From: Diplolepis rosae
Lineage: Eukaryota > Arthropoda > Insecta > Hymenoptera > Diplolepididae
DNA: 64,000 bases
Direction of reading: 5' to 3'
NCBI GenBank assembly: GCA_030998225.1
Contig: JAPYXD010000555.1
Coordinates: 9,796,001 to 9,860,000 of the forward strand
The translations under genes were made by a program, and so were the position numbers. Below, in pieces: positions 50,601-62,756 of the stretch. Under the pieces are notes generated by a model. The model did no database searches. It had not been told where the DNA came from and worked only from the letters and a program-made list of their open reading frames with translations. Within the stretch, counting starts at the first letter, position 1, and each line of letters opens with the position of its first letter.

Positions 50601-53600
50601 CCTTAATTATTTATGTGTTGTTTTAATGTTCAAGAGCGTCTCATTGACGTGACTTTATCCAATACTTTTCGCCCTTCCCATTCTTGAATTAATAACTCAA
50701 ATAGATTGTTCATAGCAGATAAATGTAAAAGGAGGATCAAGGTATGTTAATCTGCTAAAGAAAATCCATCTGAGTCATTAATTTAAGAATGGGAAGGACC
50801 AAAAGTATTGGATAAAGTCATGTGTATGACATGCCCTTAACTTCATGAGATGACGCAAACATTTCTTTTGGAGTACTTAAGAAAATAGTTACAAATATTT
50901 GCAGATCAAAGGTGTTTTTTAGTTTCTTAGTATAAATATAGATATATGTATTATGAACTGTCGAAAGAAATGTTTCAAGACTTTTCAGTCAGAATTCTGG
51001 GTTAAGGCCATGTCCTAGGTAGTCCATGTGACCAAGTCAGTCCTCAGATCGATATTTTTGTTGTCCACATTTAAAATTAAAAGTTGAAAGATGGCGGAAA
51101 CAAGTTGGGAAAGTTTGTTACGTTATAAATATTCAGGACCAGATAAACCTTCTCTATTGGCTTTTATTTAATTTTACCAAGTTTGAATTTTATACCTCAT
51201 TTCGTGTGGAAATGCGACAGGCGATAAAAATTATCCATATTTAATTTCTTCGTAACAAATCTTTTTCGGAATTTTTACCCAAATGAAGCAGATAAACCTT
51301 GTTTGTAATTCTCTCTACCATTTCCCAAAGTTTCAGAATGGTATTTTCATTACAAAGTTATATGGGAGAAAAAAAATGATTACTTGGTCACGTGGCTCAC
51401 CTAGGACATGGCTTTAAGTCTTTCCTATAATTTTTTAATTTGAATTTTTTTAGTACAGTAGACTTCTATTCTTACGAGCTTTTTTTTTTTTTTTGAAGTA
51501 GCGTACACATTCAAAGCATGAATAAAGTTTACTTCAGATTTATAATGCGAAAAAATTAATTTTCTCATTATAAAAATTATACTAAATGGATTTTCTGTGA
51601 TGATAAGTGAGTCTACAGTATTCGGTTTTACATTTCAGAGTCAACAGTCATTTTTATTCTCTACAAAATTGTTTTTAGATGTTTAAAATAAATGTTGAAA
51701 ATTAAAAAAATATTGCATGTAATTGCACGATATTAGATGGAATTGCAAGAGCTTACAAAACATTTTTATTCTTGAAATGAATAATTGAATTTATTTATTT
51801 TTTGAATTTCAAAACTCCGTTAGCTCCAATATTCAATCGATGTTTTTATGGAGAGCAAATTTTAATTCTTTTAACTTCGAAAGCATTTACAAATGTAATC
51901 CATTAAGGGCATGCGATACTTAAGACAAATAGCAATTTTATGAGAAAAATTTGGTCCAGTTTCTACATGTGTGTCCAAAGTACATTAAAATTTTGTTTTC
52001 AAAATTTGAGAAAGTCAATAAAACTCGTTAATTTCTTAAGTAGTACATGCCCTTAATTTAAAATCTGGTCTCTTCAAATTTTTTTTTGATTTTTCTAATT
52101 GCACTAATATGAAAATTGCAGCTAAAACCATTCAAACTTAGTCCTGTTTTATAAACCCGCTGATCAAAGTATTTATTTATCAAATTTGATATACTACAAA
52201 GTAACTTTTTGGATTCAATTTCACAGCTAATTCTTTCATTCTTCCAAATTGAAAATTATCTCTTTAAAATGTTTTAGATTGCGGCATAGATGTGTGGAAT
52301 GAGTAAATGTTAAGGTTTAAAGTAGTAATTAATAGTTAAGGTGACTCTTTCCTGTGAAGAAAAAGCTTGTCGTGATAAAAAAATAAAAATAAAAAAGTCG
52401 AACTTGAAATTGGTCGTAAGTTGCAAACGAGAGCAGCTAAAAAAGTTTAGGTCAGGAAGAGAAACGCGAAAGGAGACTACGCCTCAGAGGCTGGACTGAG
52501 TAAAGACTTGAGAGAATCCGATGATAATTGAAAGGATGACGAGATGAGGCTGAGGAAAGAAAAAGAAGGAACGAAGCGGAACTAGAGTAAGAATTAGTCG
52601 AGGACTTAGGCGGGGTTTTGTTGGGTGTGTTTCAGAGTGGCGGTGGAGATAGCACGGGGTGTTTCAGGGAGGCGAGGCGACCGTGGCTACGGACGCTCAC
52701 GCTCCTGGAGAGACAAGTAAGCATATCCAATGTGTCTTGTTACAGAATTACTGTAGAGAGGGCCCGGGGTACACCTAGGGGTAGTGACCAGTGGCGCTAT
52801 GGTGACTCCCGTGGTGGTTATGGGGACTCGAGGCGATCTGCGTAAGACACGCTATCCTTTTTTTTATTTTATCAGAGCGATCATTATCCCCTCCTCCCCT
52901 GCAGCCATTCAAGTCGGGATGTGCGATATTCCATTATTTTCTTTCTTTCATAATTGTCATGTCATGTTTTTCCTTCACTAAAATCTCTGTTATGTTTAAT
53001 TTTGAGTAATAACTTTTTCCAACTCACAGATATTCGCACATCGCCGAACTAGGGAAAAAACTTATCAATAGATTTTATAAACAAGCGAGTTACTTCAATT
53101 AATTCCCAATATTGTTGCATTGTTAATGATCACTTGTTTTTAGAATCTGTGTGATACGTTTCCAATTAAAGAGTAAAAATAGATAGCGCATTGTGGCAGA
53201 ACTTTATTTTTTTAATTTTACCTAAATTTAATTTCTTGGGTAATCATGAGGTTTTTAAATTGGTTTTCTTGGATTTGACTACTCTTCTGAGTAAGCTTTT
53301 GATATTAATTTATAGAATCATGCATCTTAAAGAAATAAATATTTATATAATAATTTCAAAACGATAGCCCATTGCCCAGTTGTATTCCTTGCTAAGTTTT
53401 CTTTATATGTATTTATTTTTTTTTTTTTAAGTTAAACTGCTGCTAGTCGAGCGAGGTGGAGAGATATGAGATATAAAACTAATAGATATGTGGTATTATG
53501 TTTGTTACAGCCGAGACGATATGCGGCACGACAGGTACGCTATTGCTGCATTTTCTGTAGATTTGATTCGATTGGAACAGGTGATTGATTGTGTGCCTGA

Positions 53601-56600
53601 GCAATGAGTGCAGAACAGTAGTTATTTGCTGAAGGTTTTTATCCAACAATCCGTTATTTCTGTTCACATGAGATCCCTTTTTGCAGAGATAGTGTGAACA
53701 GAAACACGAGGACTGCATCTAGCTACAAGCAATCATTGCCCAGGTACATAAATATAATGTTACATTACAAAACTAAAAAATATATTCCTTCTAAAATCAG
53801 TCTATTAATATTAATTATTATTCATATACTATTTCTCTCTATAATTATGAAAGTTTTTCTCTTTTTTTCCTTTTTTCAAGTAAATTTGTTGATTTGATAT
53901 TTAATTGAAAGTCAGGTCCAAGACAAACCTGCAATTAATTAGACACGTAATAAAATACTTTAATTAAATTTGTTTTATTTTAGATATGGACCGCCAACCC
54001 GGACCGAGTATCGTCTTACCGTAGAGAATCTTTCGAGTCGTGTCAGCTGGCAGGTAAGGCGACTGCTTTTTTTCCATGAATATTTATTTCTCAATTTAAT
54101 AACTCGAGCTCTTAGATGAAAAAAATTTTATGCCGAGCACAAGTTCGAATTTCGTAGCAACGAAGATATATTTAATTTCCCCAGTTCAGAAAAACATCTG
54201 AGTATCATTCTAGTTCGAGTCATTTTCATTGGGTCTTTTCTTTCCTTTAAGTTTATTTAGTCGCAAAGTAACGACTCTATTGAGTCTTGAGATGTACATT
54301 TTGATCAAGTAAGTCTCTGGCAATAAAAACACGCTCGTGCAATTCAAAGAAAGAAAAAGAGAGATAGATATATATCGCTTAAAGAAACAACCAAGGACCC
54401 GAAGCTCAAAAGCGGAATCGCAAAAGCCCTAGAAAATCCAGAAACCAGAGTGTCCAGAGACTCCAGAGGTTCCGGATAGAGTTCCAGACTTCAGGTTCCG
54501 GACGGGTTCCCAACAACCGGAAATATCTAGTGGATTTCGGAAGTCAAATAGATGTGGGAAATAACCAGGACGCAAGATGAAGGGAAATGAGATGTCGGTG
54601 GACAATGATGTACATGAGATTGGAAGAGACTGTTGTAGAATAGCGAGCAGAACCAAGCCTTACTTGATCAATTTACATTGTCAATCGTTACCTTTTCGGA
54701 TTGGTTGCAAATTGACGAGTAGATTGTCGGATTTTATCGGCAATGAGTTTAGCAAGGTTGTTTTTGATTTTTTAATTTTCTTTACGTTCGGCAAGGAATT
54801 GAGAAAAAAAAATAAAATTGATGTTCTTTCCGAAGAGCCATGTCCTCTTCGCCGTGGAGGGGCGACCGGTAGGGCCAATAGACTGATGATGTACGATGAT
54901 AAAGAGAGATGACGATGCACGCGATGGGCCCCCCTTGAGATCAAGTGGCACCAGGTTGGTTTCTGAGGTGTCCGGGTGAGAGAGAGAGCCTCGAGGCACT
55001 GGGTACACCTACCACCTACCTACCCAGTGAAACGCGCCAATACTCTCAGAGATAATCCGAAGACAGATCGTTAACACACACGTCGGTTGTTCTCCCATCA
55101 CGACGCTCTACTCAGTGGAAACTCGTCTGCGATCGCCAGTCCCGAATAACAAGATTTCCTGATTCATCAGCATTTCCTATCCATCAAGAATTCCTCATAT
55201 ATTACTGGCTCTTCTTGAACTTTCATTATTTTTTCCACTTCCTTTATTTTTATTATCAATATCTACTTAAATTTTTATCAGTGGCTCAAAGTTACTGTCA
55301 TTTTTTTTAACTTTGAAAAAAAAGAAAAGAACAACTTGCCAATAAAATGCTCCTATGTCGACTACGACTGCAACGACTGCCACTACCAGTACCATCAACA
55401 ACCTAGCTGGCTAGTAAGTTCAGGCAACGGCCGGGTCATGAGGGCATACACGGCCGCCCTCCCACACGTGGGCCGAAACTCAATCCATCCGCGTCTGCGC
55501 CACACAGATCAGTTCGACCCTACCAAGCGCCGTGTGTCTGGCTTTTCTCTCTGTCCGTAAGCAAGGTGGTGCCTGGGCCCAAGGTAAATGCGTCACCTTA
55601 ACCGAGTGTAATCTTAGATATATTCACGTTTATAGTTATTTATTATACATATAATATCTGCATACGTGTAACTATTTCTAAACTGTGTCTTTCTGACAAC
55701 CACGTCACTGCACAATAAAGATTAAAGTTTGTAAGAGATGTCGAGCGACGACAAAGTACTTGGTGATCAAATCTCTTACTTTGTAGGGCTGGGCAAATCA
55801 GAAATTTTTTTCGTTTAACAGGGATCACAGTCTGTCATCAGCCAGCAATGTCTTAAAGTAGCCTAAATTCAGAATTGCGTGCACTTGCCTTTTTCTCTGA
55901 ACAGGCTGTTTTCACTCAAAGGAGAATTCAATTAAAGGAAATTCAAAATTCTTGAATTTTCGTTTTTCGTATTCATAAAACTCTTATTTTAAAGATTCAA
56001 AGTTACATTTGCAGTGAAATATAGTAATGAAATATATTTGTATTTAAAAAGAAGCTAATAAAGCTATAAAAGGACATTGTACTAACTTTCATTCGTAAGA
56101 AATTATTTTGTTAATGACCAGGAATGTTTTTTTGGCTATCTAAGTGACCATCCTGGTTTTACAACAAATCACCTCTGACGTAAATATTTTGAAAGTGACT
56201 TTCAAAGTCTGATTATTTACGTAAGAAGACATCAGCTTGTTAAGGTAGTACGAGCACGGTAGTATCTTCGAACAAAAGACTTGATTTTTATTTTATGTGA
56301 AGTTCAAATACGACCGAACAAATCTTGAAAATTTGAGGGGGGTTGACCGATTGTTTAAACAAATAATCTACTTCAAAAGTCAGCATATTAAACATTGGTC
56401 TTATGGCAAAGTGGTGGATAGATTAAATATTTTAATAATTTTCGCCCAAATTTGTCGATGAAAATGAAAAAAAAACTATTTAATTTAAAGCTAAGGCCTT
56501 GACGAAGAAATTACAAAAAAAAAACCGTAGTCGCGGACTTATTAAAGAGCTATTTAAAAAAAAGGTCAGCTTTTTAGAAAAATTAGCTGTCTTTGGTTGT

Positions 56601-59340
56601 CATGCGTACAGCTGGGGTCACGTGATCAACCTCACCTCTTTACCGCGCGCCCGCAGCGGTCTATCCCCACCCGGTACCCTGCTCGTACTACCTTAAGGGC
56701 ATGTCGTTGACGTGACTTTATCCAATACTTTTCGTCTTTCCCATTTATAAATTAATAAATCAAATGGATTTTCCATAGCAGATAAACATACATTGATATT
56801 TCTTTTACGTTTATCTGCTATGAAAAATCCATTTGATTTATTAATTTATAAATGGGAAAGACGAAAAGTATTGGATAAAGTCACGTCAACGACATGCCCT
56901 TACGGGCGAGCATGTCATTGATGTGACTATTTTAAAATTTTAAAAGGTCAATAAATTTATGTTTTTGTAGAATATCAAGATAAGTTAAAGAAAAAATAAT
57001 TTTCCTATTAAAAGGCTGAATTGTAACCTTTTGGAGGACGGGGATGTTTTCCTTGAAATCGACCTCTTTTTTTTTAAAGAGGTCGATTTTTTGTTAAAGA
57101 GGTCGATTTTTTGTTAAAGAGATGTAGATAAAAGATGCAAAGGTAAAGATCCATTTTACACTTAAATTTAATATTTATCTTATAAAAAATGTTTAGTTCT
57201 CCGATTTATTGATTCATCAAACATCTTATTTTAAGGAAATTCTATTTCGTCTTGAGACAAACTTCAGATACACTGTGATCCCTGATAAAAGAATTTTCAT
57301 TACTACCGAAAAATTAATTGGAATCTTTAAGTTTATTCAAAAATAAAGTGGAAAAATGAGACTCAATAGTCTTAAATAAAATTGTTATTAAAGTTTGGGT
57401 GCTATTGATGTCAAAATTCTCGTATCACCGGCACCCTCTTGATCAGAACCAAAATATTTTTTTATACAAAAATCTTTTTTTCAAGTTCAGATAAGTTTGA
57501 AATTTTGCTACTTAATAATGTTCAAAATTCAATTCTGATTTAAGGGTTGTATTTTACTCTTTTGTAATTAAATAAGAAAAACTTGCAAAAATCTTACAAT
57601 TTGAAAAACATTGCCCAGCCAAAAAAAAATTCGGAGAAGCAGAAATAATTTTGACCAATATACTGCCGTGCTCGAAATTAGATATCTGGAATCTTAAATT
57701 AATAAAAATTTTGGCACTTTGTATTCAAGAATTAACTTCGAAATCCTCAATTCATATTTTGAATTATTTTCAATTTTTCTTTATGCATGGCAATGTCACA
57801 GTTAATTATCTCTAAGTCTGAAAACAGGGTAGCTTTAGCTAAAGAGCTTATGGACAACTCTAGAAGTTTATACCAGGAGAAGATTATTTACCAAGCAGTA
57901 GAGTCAGAGCAAGAGAAAACATAAACTGGAAACAATTGTATCGAGTGAAGCAAAAGTTATACTTTCATCAGATAGAATACCCCTTAATTGTACTTGGAAA
58001 GCGAAAAGTGGAAATCTTGAAAAGAATTATGAACAAAAGAGTGCAGCTTTGAAATGGATAATTAAGAAAGATGATGGTTAAAGTCGTACCTGGTTCCCAC
58101 ATGCGATCTACAAACTTCATTTTCCTAAAAAGACTGATAATTCCAGCTTTGGAAAGAAAGCTAGAGATTCGGAAAAAGAGGAAAAATAATTTACCTGAAG
58201 ACAGATATAAATCAAGTTTTGAAAAACGGAGAACTCAGGAAAAAATAGGTGAACTCTGTCCTTCCATTCAGTCAGGGAACAAAGGGTGGTTCAATTCATA
58301 TCTGGAGGATGTCAAGGACCATTGGTTATAGGTTTTACTTTGATTTTAAACAATATTGGAGGACCTGCATCCAATATATAAATACTTATTATTAATATTT
58401 TTCTTCTATAATTTTCTGCTCATCAAAAATTTACTATACTAGCTTTTTTCAATAATCGAAAACCGTATTATATTTTGTAGCTATTGATTAATTGGTATTT
58501 TGTCCTAAAATCACTTCAATTATTATTTTGTTTTTACTGCTTGTGGTTAGAGTACTTGATAGTAAATTCTCAAATTTGATTTATAATGAAAATTAGTGAT
58601 AGGGCTTCATTTTACTTTTAATCATTACATATGAATTTTTGTGAGCCACTCTACAGGAATTACGGCATTTTTTAATATAACAAATCATTTGAAATTGAAA
58701 ACATTAAGAATGTTAATATAAATTCATTATTTCTATCAATTTAAAGTTTTATTTGGGCAGCAATTTACATTTTATACTATTCAAAATTTATATATTTGTG
58801 AATTTTTTTTCAAATGAAGAACTTGAAATAATTTATATAAAATATTTTATGTTAGCAAGAAGACAAATGAGACTAAGATCAATTAATAGTATATATATTA
58901 TTTTTTTCTACTGGGGGGTCGAAAAATGAATCTGTCCTGCAAGGGTCGATAAAATGTACTTTATGACCCGCTAGTAAGAAAAATAATACTTTAAGAAAAT
59001 TTCCGAATTTATATATATACAGGACGACCACGAGTGGGGTGTGTGGAATAGATTATAAGTGCGAGAAGGAAAAACTTATGCGTAAGCATTTTGCTGTCAA
59101 ATTCACACTCACAACCCTAGTCTGAAACCCACTCGTGGCCACTATGTATATATATATTTTCACCAATTTCTGTAGAGTGGTGTAAAATATTGTACTAATC
59201 TTACTGGCGAACATTGCACTGCATAAAAAGGAAATATTGTGAAAATTAATGGTTCTAAATTCGGGCACATCTTTCTGTAGTTTTAGGATAAAGTACTGAA
59301 CTGTATAAGCAGAGGCTAAAAATTTACCTAAACCGTTCTT

Positions 59341-59376
<36 letters not shown>

Positions 59377-62300
59377 ATTACTGTCCAATATGTAAAAAAA
59401 AAGATGTAATTATAAATTGTATTTTTTTCTAACTTAAATATGTTTGCGTAAAATATTAGTTGAAGCTTATTCAGTATAGATTTACATTAAATTTTTATAA
59501 GAGAAATCTACAAGCAATCTTCCAAAGGATATCATGAAGATGTTAATACTTAGTGCACAACGTTCACTTTAACCATTCCAGTATCAGACTAAGTACACAG
59601 CGTTTATAGTCTTCATAAGCAAATAATCAATTTATGTTCTCCATGGCATGGAATTAATATTTTTATACAATGTTTAGGATTTAAAGGATTACATGAGACA
59701 AGCTGGTGAAGTTACGTACGCAGATGCACACAAACAACGTAGAAATGAAGGGTAAGCTATCTATATTTATTCTCAACCCTTTGGCATCAATAGTTAAACC
59801 ATCAAAATAATTGTAAGATTTAATAATCAGAGACTGCGAAAACTTTAGGACTATATTTTTATTTTTTTAAATTTTTGTTTTTTATTAATTAGTTGAGTTT
59901 GAAATTTTTGTCACTGCCTACATTATCGGAGGATCACTAGTCGCGTATCAGATAGGATACGTTGTCGACAGGTGTCCTCGTAGACAATTTCAAACTCTTA
60001 TATCGCAAATAATGCAAATAAATTCAATATTTAAAGAATTTGAAAATCTTTCTGTGAGATCTTCCTGTGGAGAAAGAGATGTCGGACGCCTGTGTAGCTC
60101 AGTGGTTAGAGCAGTCGACCGGCAATCGAAAGACCTGGGCTCGAATCCCAGCGCAGTCGAAAGCGTCATTTTTTCCACAGAAAGATTTTCAAATTCTTTA
60201 AATATTTTGTTTTTTATAGTCTGGGAAATTGGATCACTATTTTGTTCCGTGAAAATGATTGAATCTATGGTACCATTATTTGTCAAGTGAAGGGGTATAA
60301 TTTATTTAAACTGCTAATCTGTTATTCACTTTTTGCAGAGTTGTAGAATTCGCTACATATTCAGACTTGAAGAACGCTATTGAGAAGTTAGACGACACCG
60401 AACTAAATGGTCGCAGAATCCGTTTAATTGAGGACAAGAGACGAGGCCGTCGTTCAAGGTCGAGCAGTTCAAGATCAAGGTCGCGATCCAGGTCCAGATC
60501 ACGCCGTCGATCTCGCTCCCGTTCAAGGTATAGTTGCTCTCGATCTCGATCCAGGTACTGTGTCGGAAAAGAAAGAATCTTATTTTTTTTTAAACTATTA
60601 TATTTAAATTTTTCATTTTCAGCTACCGTTAGCGTGGTTCTTTTTCAAGAAACATCAATTTTCACCAGAGATTTAAAAATTTAAAATTAAACTTCTGTGT
60701 TAGTAATCTCTATTTAATATGATTTTTTTTAATTCTAATATTTCAAAAACTTATTCTAGGAGTCGCCGCAGCTCTCGAAGCCGTAGTCGCCGCAGCAGTC
60801 GCTCTAAATCCAGGGCTCACTCGAAGTCTAAATCAAAATCAAAATCCAAATCTCCAAATGAACGCAGTCGCTCCCGATCCAAATCCAAGTAAGAATTTTT
60901 TGTCTTTTGGAACTGCAGGTAGCTTTTTTTATTGTAGATAGAGCCTAGATTTTTCGACTAGAGTAAATCCTCTCAATAGTCCAAAGATTTGAGTATGAAT
61001 AGGCGGGATTATAACATTGCTAGGTTTTACAGGGTGTCCAGCGGCCAAAGGAATTTTTCTTTTTCAAAAAAATAAATGGTATTAGCGTACAATAAAAATA
61101 AATTTCCTCTGCTGATTTGCACTGATCCTCGTGATACCTTTGGATCGGAAATACACATACAAGACAAATATGTAGTATACATCAGTTCCGAATTGACGTA
61201 CCTGTATCCATGTTTCAGAAGATAGCTTTTCCACATTTTGGCAATAAATTAAAAAATGAATTAGTATAAAATAGTTTTTGTTGAACATTTTTTTTTTCAA
61301 AAATCTTGATTATATGAAAAACTGTGAAAGATACGAAAAAACTAACAAAATTTCGTAAGGCCTAAAGAAGGAGGTACTACGGAGAGGAAATATCGACTCG
61401 TTTTATAATTGAAGGAATACATTAATCTAAAATGTAACAATTTTCGCCTCATTATATTTTTGTTCGTTAAAATTAAAATCTATATTGATGATAATACTTC
61501 AAGCTTAATCAATGCTATACTTTTTATCACATGAAAATCCAAAAACTTTGTAAAAAAGAGGAGAGTCGGGAAAAAAGTCAGTTCGAGCGTAAGGGAATTC
61601 CAAATCTGGACTTGGCTGGACACTCTAGTTTTTTAATTTATTGATAGGTGGAAACTTCTACAGTGTGAAAGAAAAAAAATTTCACAAGAGATACTACTTC
61701 CTCGACTATTAAGTTGAATTACTAACAGGTTTTACTGTACATTTGATTTCTGGTCTCAATATTTTCTGCTTATATGCTCTTATTTCCTTATTTCAAGCTT
61801 TATTGGTAGTGAATTATTTTTTGAACTTTATTACCAGGAAATATAGGTCCTATTTTTAATTTTTATGTTATTCGTCTTCTTTTTCACTTTTCATGCTGTT
61901 TTCCTTTTTAAAATTTTGAGTTTGATATTAATATTATTGCAGGTGTAATTTTAGATTGATTAATTGAATTGAGCAGGGTTTTATTTCAAAGCTATGCATC
62001 GATTTGTAAACGTTCATTTTGCTGTTCAAATCAGTGTCTTTTTATATCAGCATAGTTTTTTTTTACATGTAAAGGCTCAGTGTAGTAAATTTGACTTCTA
62101 AAGTTTCAATCTCTAACAAGAGACGACTGTGACCTTAGGCCTTCGACTTTTTTCAAGGGATGATTTGCCCTTTAAAAGCAACTACATGGACAAAACGACA
62201 CCGATATGAATGTTCGTTTGTCAATGTTTAGTTAAGTTTACTAATCAACGTATCATCGTTCACGTTGCTCTTCTAGATAATTATTATTTTATGATTTCAT

Positions 62301-62756
62301 CCACATCAATCACACGAGGCGCAATAGCCAAATTATTAAAGCTTCACGTTCATCCTTTTTTTATTGATAATATAATTTTGCAGATCAAGAGACCGCTCAA
62401 AGTCGAAATCTAAGTCAAAGTCCAAATCCAGATCTCGTTCTAGGTCCAAGGCTGAGAGGTCAAAGTCCAGGTCGCAATCCAAATCCAAAGCGAAGTCGCC
62501 ATCAAAGTGAGTTGTTTATGGTTTCGAAAATGAAGCGCGAAATGGAGAAAGAAAGACGGAAGCGTGTGTGTGTATAAAAAATATCTAATGTTTTTAACCA
62601 ATTACTCATTTTTCTAGGGAGAGATCCAGCCGGGAACGATCCAGAGGCGACAGATCAAGATCTCGATCGATGAGCAAACACAGTAAGAGCCGTAGTCGAT
62701 CGCATTCACCAATGAATGGAGATAAATCACCAGATTCGAAGCTGAAAGATGATTGA
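47606..62756 (+). CDS. B52: SR splicing factor B52/SRp55 (SRSF4/5/6 class)
   Basis: Main model: 47606-47731, 48592-48662, 52746-52841, 53511-53534, 53687-53743, 53984-54053, 59678-59751, 60339-60554, 60760-60888, 62384-62506, 62618-62756, giving 374 aa. RRM1 runs about residues 5-75 ([47 protein letters not shown]). A Gly/Arg linker follows, then RRM2 about 131-200 with the SR signature [19 protein letters not shown], then a C-terminal Arg/Ser domain to the end (SPDSKLKDD). It binds exonic enhancers and recruits splicing machinery in the nucleus. Nearly all internal junctions are phase 2, so exons can be swapped or skipped without breaking frame. Alternatives: start exon 1A (47447-47569) and linker exon 4A (52636-52716). 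The 24- and 57-nt linker exons are plausible optional microexons. The 4.0- and 5.6-kb introns are filled with fold-back MITEs. Confidence 0.95.
50241..50606. repeat. TTAA-flanked palindromic MITE (B52 intron)
   Basis: Left TTAAGGGCATGTGG, right CACATGTCCTTAA. The arms pair over about 150 bp (aaatggtagagaagataaaa mirrored by ttttatgttctctaccattt). TTAA at both ends is the piggyBac-type target. Confidence 0.8.
50629..50840. repeat. TTAA-flanked palindromic MITE (B52 intron)
   Basis: Left arm gactttatccaatactttt, mirrored by aaaagtattggataaagtc, right end GACATGCCCTTAA. The left end has decayed. It is the same subfamily as 56693-56902. Confidence 0.75.
51002..51417. repeat. TTAA-flanked palindromic MITE (B52 intron)
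   Basis: Left TTAAGGCCATGTCCTAGG, right CCTAGGACATGGCTTTAA. Same family as 44536-44884. Confidence 0.75.
51903..52056. repeat. TTAA-flanked short MITE (B52 intron)
   Basis: Left TTAAGGGCATGCGATACTTAA, right aagtagtacatgcccttaa. Internal tttggtccagtttctacatg is shared with 50241-50606. It looks like an internally shortened relative. Confidence 0.75.
52636..52716 (+). CDS. B52: B52 alternative linker exon 4A
   Basis: An 81-nt exon with acceptor gtttcag and donor gtaagc, entering and leaving in phase 2. It encodes [11 protein letters not shown] followed by [15 protein letters not shown]. Joined to the exon at 53984 it gives [12 protein letters not shown], the form of this linker seen in vertebrate SRSF4-type proteins. 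It is the counterpart of exon 4B (52746-52841, [13 protein letters not shown]...). Only 29 nt lie between them, so both cannot be retained by ordinary splicing. Confidence 0.75.
55282..55413 (+). other. possible cassette exon in the long B52 intron
   Basis: A 132-nt segment between tttttatcag and GTAAGT is open in the frame that leaves the preceding exon and has a length divisible by three. It lies in a GC-richer island (about 54380-55580) of an otherwise AT-rich 5.6-kb intron. The encoded residues (Cys/Tyr/His-rich) match nothing I know. It could be chance, or part of an unannotated or regulatory exon. The rest of the intron, 54054-59677, holds MITEs and no gene. Confidence 0.25.
56693..56902. 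repeat. near-perfect palindromic MITE (B52 intron)
   Basis: TTAAGGGCATGTCGTTGACG at the left is mirrored by cgtcaacgacatgccctta at the right, with arms of about 90 bp almost without mismatch. A fragment of the same family (agcatgtcattgatgtgac) follows at once. The freshest copy of its family in the window. Confidence 0.88.
59011..59157. repeat. possible fold-back element at a TA-rich site
   Basis: gaccacgagtggg (about 59026) is mirrored by cccactcgtgg (about 59127), and both outer sides run into TATATATA. A 32-base poly-A lies downstream at 59342-59373. Confidence 0.45.
59886..60204. mobile_element. tRNA-containing repeat inserted in B52 intron
   Basis: A 319-bp element begins taattagttgagtttgaaat, the same start as the 12423-12828 palindrome, and carries a tRNA-like sequence in its 3' half. 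It is flanked by a 13-bp direct repeat TTTTGTTTTTTAT (59873-59885 and 60205-60217), which marks insertion. Duplications of this length are typical of retroposition, but the tRNA part sits internally, unlike an ordinary SINE head. Confidence 0.7.
60088..60160 (+). tRNA. tRNA-like sequence 4 (probably not functional)
   Basis: Fourth copy, with A box TAGCTCAGTGG, B box GGCTCGAATCC, and GGC at the anticodon position with C33. It is flanked by mirror sequences (tttgaaaatctttctgtg and cacagaaagattttcaaa). Relative to the shared left part of the element it is in the opposite orientation to copy 3. Confidence 0.5.

Noticed and set aside
58071..58331. 86-codon basic open frame in the B52 intron
   Set aside because: No start context, splice sites or family; surrounding frames are broken. 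Probably old repeat debris.
59990..60290. Overlapping ~95-codon frames on both strands
   Set aside because: They run through the tRNA-like repeat; the [15 protein letters not shown] peptide is a translated B box region.
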